Below, in pieces: positions 60,001-64,000 of a stretch of 64,000 nt of DNA. The stretch comes from Ectobius pallidus (taxonomy: Eukaryota > Arthropoda > Insecta > Blattodea > Ectobiidae), in contig CAXKWD010000003.1 of the NCBI GenBank assembly GCA_964059195.1, forward strand, positions 21,434,606 to 21,498,605. Reading direction: 5' to 3'. The translations under genes were made by a program, and so were the position numbers. Within the stretch, counting starts at the first letter, position 1; each line of letters begins with the position of its first letter. The notes beneath the pieces were generated by a model. It did no database searches. It saw only the letters and a list, made by a program, of their open reading frames with translations, and was not told the origin of the DNA.

Positions 60001-60638
60001 CGAAATTACCAAAATTTTTTTGATTACTATTCTAAGGAAAAGCAAACTGAAATTATTTTTCTTCTAAAATTTAAGATTCAAAATAACATAAAATGTGATA
60101 CGATGTTAACGATGTTCGCCCGTTATAAGAACTTAACAGTCTTACATGGTAAATAAGTATAATGTTACTTGCACACTGTATCAATCAAGCATTAGCTGTG
60201 AGAATCTCCTTGTAGTGATGATTCATTTCTGCACTATTTTACATTTCAGCATATCATCACATTACACTGCTGAATCTCCTTGTCCACGCATTCAATTCAG
60301 TATTTATGATGCTGGATGTTGTGGTGGTAGAATTTCCATTCAGACTCCTTCACTTCATCTACCCATTCTCATTTTCGGTGACCTACTTCTGCTTCACAGT
60401 CGTGTATTATCTCCTCGGTGGTACAGGCAAGTGCTATGCACCATCCATCTACCCTGCACTGGACTGGTCCCCAGAAAAGATCAAGAGGACTCTGCCAATA
60501 GCAACGCTAGGTGCACTCTCCGTAATCGTAGCACACGTTGCCACCTGGCTGGTGGTTTTTGCGCGTAACAGACTGGCTGAAATGAAGACTTCAAAATCGG
60601 CATCTAACCAAGTGCAACCAAGCAATTCACTGCCTTGA
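52789..60638 (+). CDS. Gene B: rolling stone-like multi-pass membrane protein, 4 coding exons, 280 aa (305 aa with cassette)
   Basis: Join of 52789-52875, 54251-54494, 58305-58427 and 60250-60638. It belongs to the same family as gene A and aligns to it without gaps through residue 190. Six membrane segments are predicted at about 40-62, 79-101, 123-147, 156-179, 188-208 and 229-252. Recognisable motifs are KWPIYLTHWG (76-85), NLLVHAFNSVF (160-170), FPFRLLH (180-186), LLGGT and IYPALDW. The start ATG at 52789 has a good context (GCCATG). The C-terminus is short and rich in Ser/Asn/Gln. All introns are GT-AG with phases 0, 1, 1, as in gene A. Intron 3 carries a decayed hAT transposase and a 34-bp tandem array; intron 4 carries an antisense LINE fragment. 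Reading frames are intact, so the gene is probably functional. Confidence 0.88.
53248..53522. repeat. Penelope-like inverted terminal structure in gene B intron 1
   Basis: Arms about 53248-53325 and 53443-53522 are imperfect inverted repeats: GGGCTGTATGGCCATGG outside, GTTACTGCTAACGTTTTGC inside, CTTCAGAGCT next to the loop. Flanked by (ATT)n at 53168-53217. The arrangement resembles ends of Penelope-like retroelements. Confidence 0.6.
53530..53905 (-). pseudogene. LINE (third family) C-terminal fragment, frameshifted
   Basis: Minus strand: SVALFRLTAGHDCLASHLYR, IGILPSPHCTLPGCEFHHE, then in another frame KDHLQKCPAIKKIDADIPSQ and YYWDARRRMEE. This is the His/Cys-rich segment following RNase H in some LINEs. 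Confidence 0.75.
53965..54010. repeat. (ATT)n microsatellite
   Basis: About 15 ATT units in gene B intron 1. A similar tract is at 53168-53217. Confidence 0.9.
54251..54494 (+). CDS. Gene B, coding exon 2 (residues 30-111)
   Basis: Acceptor TTTTTACAG ends at 54250; donor GTAAG starts at 54495. The 244-nt exon carries membrane segments 1 (YRWLFALFFVFVLIYSMVC) and 2 (YLTHWGITLCTVTALFGASL). Phase 0 in, phase 1 out. Confidence 0.9.
54582..54775. mobile_element. hAT-like MITE fragment in gene B intron 2
   Basis: Left end CAGAGGCGTAACAGGGG; interior TTTTAAAATTTTCCGGGAG matches the truncated element near 27900. Right end missing; at 54773-54802 it abuts GTGATCACAATAAGGAGTGT, an end of the CAGTGCACGCC repeat family. 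Confidence 0.55.
55009..55083 (+). CDS. Candidate 75-nt cassette exon of gene B (25 aa)
   Basis: Bounded by TACATTTAG (ends 55008) and GTAAGA (starts 55084). Its length is 25 codons and it is phase 1 at both ends, so it can be included or skipped without shifting the frame. It would add GGYTKATTTEDDDPYLPEKS plus YILSV between residues 111 and 112, in the loop between membrane segments 2 and 3. The peptide is acidic, unlike the surrounding protein. I see no counterpart in gene A. It could be a chance open segment; RNA evidence would decide. Confidence 0.5.
55521..55685. repeat. 34-bp tandem repeat, 4.9 copies
   Basis: Unit CACTACACCGTCGGATTTAT plus TGGCACACTCCCCT, units at 55521, 55555, 55589, 55623 and 55657 with few differences. 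It lies in gene B intron 3. Open frames across it are products of the periodicity. Confidence 0.95.
55895..57960 (-). pseudogene. Decayed hAT transposase (ZMYM-like type) in gene B intron 3
   Basis: Minus-strand reading. N-terminal side (57960 to 57240): IPLKDCKRQVYNNDSNMKGA, TNNEAFYSACTCHSLNLCGE, VDDVKPVAAHLSAIVEALEE. C-terminal side (56290 to 55895): LFPIPIVALHVFLMIPAMVA directly followed by SAERSFSVLKRVKSVL, the hAT dimerisation motif, then RLSSLVETEL. Multiple stops and frameshifts, and a ~485-bp repeat (56743-57227) splits it. Antisense to gene B. Confidence 0.82.
56743..57227 (-). repeat. Repeat with CAGTGCACGCC-type end, copy 2, inside the hAT pseudogene
   Basis: Inverse homologue of 37202-37700, sharing GATTTATGAAGATTACAGTG and AACTTTGTTACTGGTTGC. 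Its end near 57227 is TA-flanked. Confidence 0.7.
58305..58427 (+). CDS. Gene B, coding exon 3 (residues 111-152)
   Basis: Acceptor TTTTTTCAG ends at 58304; donor GTAAT starts at 58428. 123 nt, phase 1 both sides, encoding MPRIYKIYWVMHT and membrane segment 3 (VVIALGITGSYFVV), ending YNP. Gap-free match to the gene A exon. Confidence 0.9.
58595..58705 (-). pseudogene. Mariner-like transposase C-terminal fragment
   Basis: Minus strand decodes RGIEALPI then WHKCIELGGDYVEK and a stop, the usual C-terminal signature of mariner transposases. The rest of the gene is absent. 58706-59200 is unassigned intron. Confidence 0.65.
59200..59605 (-). pseudogene. LINE (fourth family) RT C-terminus with (TATG)n tail
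   Basis: Minus strand: MNAEIQRRMEVEEDINNTIE, RKRLQWYGHVRRMEEGRIPK, GRRRRRGRPATTWINNVQIS and EEDTQDREKWRQII, ending at 59327. The 3' UTR runs to a short (TATG)n tail near 59205. The frame is intact over ~95 codons, so the insertion is fairly young. In gene B intron 4, antisense. Confidence 0.85.
60250..60638 (+). CDS. Gene B, last coding exon (residues 152-280) and stop
   Basis: Acceptor TACATTTCAG ends at 60249. It carries membrane segments 4 to 6 with NLLVHAFNSVF, FPFRLLH, GGTGKCYAPSIYPALDW, then a short tail ending in TGA. The first AATAAA after the stop is at about 60955, inside the inverted transposase-derived repeat just downstream. Confidence 0.9.
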
Positions 60639-60866
60639 CTACACATGTTGTGTTCCTCAATACATTCCTTTCTGTTGCATTGTTTTTTTGTTTCATGACT
60701 TAAGGCATGGCCTGCTTTATTCAGACCAGAAGGCTAAATGTAGCATCATCACTCTATCAGCTGTTAAGGCCAATTGGTATGAACTGTCATAAATTCAACT
60801 CGTGAAACATGATACAATTTTCATTATGTAACAGAGAATTTAAAAAAAAACTTGATATCACAGTGT

Positions 60867-61450
60867 TTCACGTACGAGTTGACCAATTATGTGGGTTTCT
60901 ACGTTGCAGCAGCCACAGCTCCAACTCCCGAGTGATCGGGTGAAATATCTACATAAATAAAGCCGCTAACGGTGTAATGATTCAGGATCTCACAATTACA
61001 GTTAAAATTACAATGAAAATAACCATGTACCTCATCACAAGAGATGTTTGAAATGTCCCCCTCTTGCATCCACACAACACTGGCACCTTTTTGGGAAATT
61101 TTCTTTCAAGCACATAAGAACAGCTTCCCAGATAAAGTTAATTTCTCTTGTGATATTGTCTTTAAGTTCTTCAGAAAAGAAATTAACTGTATCTCGGAAG
61201 CGGAACTTACGTGGGTGAAAGAAAAATTCCTGTGGATGCAAGAGAAGGACATTTCCAACATCTCTTGTCATGAAGTACCAGTACATGGTTATTTGCATTG
61301 TAATTTTAACTGTAATTGTGAGATCCTGAATCATTACACAGTTAGCAGCCTTATTTATGTAGATATTTCACCTGATTACTCAGGAGTTAGAACTGTGGCC
61401 GCCATGATGCAGAAACCCGCACGATTGGCCAACTCGTATGTGAAACATAC
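60867..61450. mobile_element. Head-to-head inverted pair of transposase 3' ends
   Basis: About 290-bp arms mirror each other around 61165, joined at CTTGTGATATTGTCTTTAAG. On the minus strand of the left arm the reading is INFIWEAVLMCLKENFPKRC then QCCVDARGGHFKHLL and stop, the C-terminal ending of Tc1/mariner-related DDE transposases. It lies 230 bp after the gene B stop and supplies the nearest AATAAA. Confidence 0.7.
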
Positions 61451-62555
61451 TGTAGGTAATCCAAGAATTAATCACAATTGTTTTAACTTATACTTAGAAT
61501 ATAATAATTCCCTCTTATATGATTTCTGTACTAGAAAGTTATATACAAATGTTTAAAACCAGAACCCTAAGATGTAATAATTGTGACTGGTAAATGAAGG
61601 AAAAAAAATAGGCAATTATATGTTTTAATGGAGAGTCAATGCATACACATACAATGTTAATTCATTTTGTGTGTGGTTTGTTTGTTATGACCATTTTACA
61701 ATGGCTGTGTGAATAACTACTTATGGCTGTAACCTTCACCATTGTGCCAGTGAAATTTTTTGTCTTGTAGGAGATCTTTTAAGTGCATGTAAGTATACAG
61801 ATATAGGACTGTTGCATTAACATATTGATTAAATGTCAAAACATTAAAAGTGGCATTATAGTACGGATGCTAATGGTAAAGCCTAAGAAAAGTTGAAAGT
61901 TCCAAAGCATATTATCTGCTTTATGACATAAATTGCCACTAATAAACAATAGTGTGCTTCCTTCTACATTTGTTGAATACTGAATTATGTCAATAAATAA
62001 TACACTGTCATCCGTACATTCTTGAAAATGTAATGACAAAACTTGACCCCAGTGATTGTCAAATATTTTACGAGCTATGTCCAGTCTTGTATATTAGTCA
62101 TTAGACCCATACAACACGTTGACACATTTCAACCTTCTGGCCTTATATGATTTGAAGAGGGCTGTGCATAAGCTGGAGAAGCTGGCAATAACCCAAGAGA
62201 GTATTAACTATGCATTTAACTCCCAATTTATTTGATTAATTGGGAACGTAGAGGCAGTCAGAAAAGGAAATGCTTTTGTGTAAATGTTTTAACCCTCTTA
62301 GCACCAAACTGTTCACTGGAGTATGGGTTCTAAAACGCCAGCTGCTGATACGCTGGACTCTGCTGTTCACGGCTTTGATTGCCAGCACCAATCAGATCAG
62401 AGTTTAGTTTTACAAAATGATGTACACATTTTTGGTGCATCTTCAAACATAGGTAAACAGAAAAAGGTTTCTTTTCTCTTTTAAATGCTGTAATTTACAA
62501 AGGTTTTGCCCTTCAGAAGAAGGTGTTTTTGTGCAAGTAAAATTAATTAAAAGAC
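61451..62555. other. Unassigned downstream of gene B
   Basis: AT-rich, AATAAA at about 61991. No gene or repeat termini recognised. Confidence 0.35.
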
Positions 62556-62567
62556 TACCATTACCTT

Positions 62568-62873
62568 GGGGTACGCCGTAGCGTAGTGGTTGAGGCGCTG
62601 CGCTACAAACCGGAAGGTCGCGGGTTCGATTCCCGATGAGGTAATTGAGATTTTTCAATTGGCCTAATCCTTCTGGTGGCACTATGGCCCTGGGGTCGAC
62701 TCAGCCTCTAACAGAAATGAGTACCAGGAGCAATCCTGGGGGTAAAGGCGGCCGGTGCGTAAGGCTGACAACCTTACCACCTTCATGTGCCGAATGTCCA
62801 AAATCTGGGAGCCTCAACCTCCTGGAACCCTCTGGGCCTCCATGGCCTGTATAGGGATCACTTTACCTTTTTT
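62568..62873 (+). repeat. tRNA-derived SINE A, complete copy with 12-bp target duplication
   Basis: Starts GGGGTACGCCGTAGCGTAGT with B box GGGTTCGATTCCCGATGAGG, runs through the shared body to a T-rich 3' end. TACCATTACCTT flanks both sides (62556-62567 and 62874-62885), as expected for LINE-driven insertion. Confidence 0.93.
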
Positions 62874-62982
62874 TACCATTACCTTATTTCAGTGCAGATT
62901 CTACATTTTGTTAAAACCATGGCAGGGTGTTCGCAAGACTTATCTGTTGCCGGGAAAGATGATGAATATTAATATTATAGTA

Positions 62983-63703
62983 CAGTCAACCCTCGATATA
63001 GTGCCCCTCTTTAGTGCCACCCTCGCACTGTGCCAATAAATGCAAGTGAACAGATCTTCTCCCATATAAAATACATAAGAAACCTCGTTACAGTGCCACC
63101 TTGTTTAGTGCCAGTGAATATAAGCCAAGATTTTTACAAAATATACCTTGTAGTGATTTTTTTCAGTTGCAGAATTCTTTTAAAACTGGCATGAATATTA
63201 GAAAGATTATTTAAGAAACATACTGTACTGAACTTCCAAGAAGTGAGTGTTCACACACCTCTAACTGTAAATGTAGTGCGGTGGAATGAGTAAGCCATGT
63301 TAAGAAGTCGGACACACAGCCAACGCGCACACAGCAGGTAGAAAGAGCCCTTCAAACAATGAGTCATTCCAAACTCTCGCTTCTTTTAGTTCAGTGTCCA
63401 TTCAGCTCTTAAACACTACACTTCAGTCACTCGTAACATTGTTAGAATGTTAGAGAGCTGTTGTTACACTTCAAGAGAAAAGAAAAATTTGCAAATACAG
63501 TGAAAGATTTCCAAAGCCTAGCCAGCAGGCTACTGCATCATATTTTCCATTATCGTGGAGGAAAACTGTTAGCCAGAGATGCATAGGCAATATTGTATTA
63601 TGCCATTTTTATTTTAAAAATTAAGATTCGTTTTAGTGCCACCCTCGCTTAGTGCCACTAAATGTTAGAGAATGGATGGTGGCACTGAATCGAGGGTTGA
63701 CTG
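62983..63703. mobile_element. pogo-like MITE, 721 bp, TA flanks
   Basis: Starts CAGTCAACCCTCGATATAGT and ends ATCGAGGGTTGACTG, TA on both sides. The phrase TTAGTGCCACC recurs internally near both ends. No transposase. Confidence 0.92.
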
Positions 63704-64000
63704 TATTTAGAACAGTGCAATTTCAACACAGACTATTTACCTATGATAACGATAGTGATTGATTAAATAGCAGCAGTGGCAAATACATCATGATCATACC
63801 AATAAAAGGTGATAAATTTAACATAAATATAACAAATTATTACTACACCTAAATTATGCGTATCTCTATTGACTACAAGTACAAAAACTGTCAGGGGGCA
63901 AAGCTCTGTCTTTGTGAATACAATAGAACTCCAATCTTCCAAACTCCAACAATCTGGATGGCCAATTATCCAGATCGTTTAGAGGCCGTATTCAAGTGGT
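63704..64000. other. Window end; possible further pogo-like terminus
   Basis: From about 63919 ACAATAGAACTCCAATCTTC and following resembles the left end of a pogo-like element running out of the window. Confidence 0.3.

Noticed and set aside
61044..61556. 170-codon ORF downstream of gene B
   Set aside because: Runs across the centre of an inverted repeat of transposase fragments; the plus-strand reading is antisense to the coding arm.

Overview
The window reads as nuclear DNA of an insect, most probably a cockroach or close relative. It is AT-rich, intron-bearing and crowded with transposon remnants. It holds two spliced genes of the insect Rolling stone (rost-like) membrane-protein family, and the repeats are of arthropod type. 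The cockroach assignment rests on recognising the style of the repeats and on the degraded 16S rRNA copy; it is inference, not a database match.

Two host genes are supported, both on the + strand and about 32 kb apart. Gene A has coding exons at 14616-14702, 16135-16378, 17246-17368 and 20385-20812 (293 aa). Gene B has coding exons at 52789-52875, 54251-54494, 58305-58427 and 60250-60638 (280 aa), plus a possible 75-nt cassette exon at 55009-55083. Introns fall at the same codons with the same phases (0, 1, 1), the first three exons are equal in length, and the proteins align without gaps past residue 190. They are therefore tandem paralogues. Each has about six membrane segments. In both, the first coding exon starts with an acceptor a few codons upstream of the ATG, so untranslated 5' exons remain unplaced.

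The rest is mobile DNA. Class II: hAT-type non-autonomous elements with 8-bp target duplications (4141, 4419, 7576, 17420, 17666, 30041, 40798, 51152 and others), TA-flanked pogo-like elements (18880, 36371, 49371, 62983), a decayed hAT transposase inside gene B, mariner-like fragments, a MITE with a perfect 33-bp terminal repeat (28251), and Helitron-like elements (29178, 33623). Class I: six copies of the 3' end of one LINE, fragments of at least four other LINEs, two Penelope-like inverted structures and several tRNA-derived SINE families. Nesting is common, giving a readable order of insertion.

Most notable are a hAT-like element with a perfect 8-bp duplication that encloses about 500 bp of mitochondrial 16S rRNA sequence (51152-52361), a perfect 70-bp inverted repeat with a hammerhead-like core in intron 1 of gene A, and a SINE that appears to have been spread as a passenger inside another repeat. 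I saw no host defence system, operon, CRISPR array or intact transposase. Stretches with nothing recognisable are listed.
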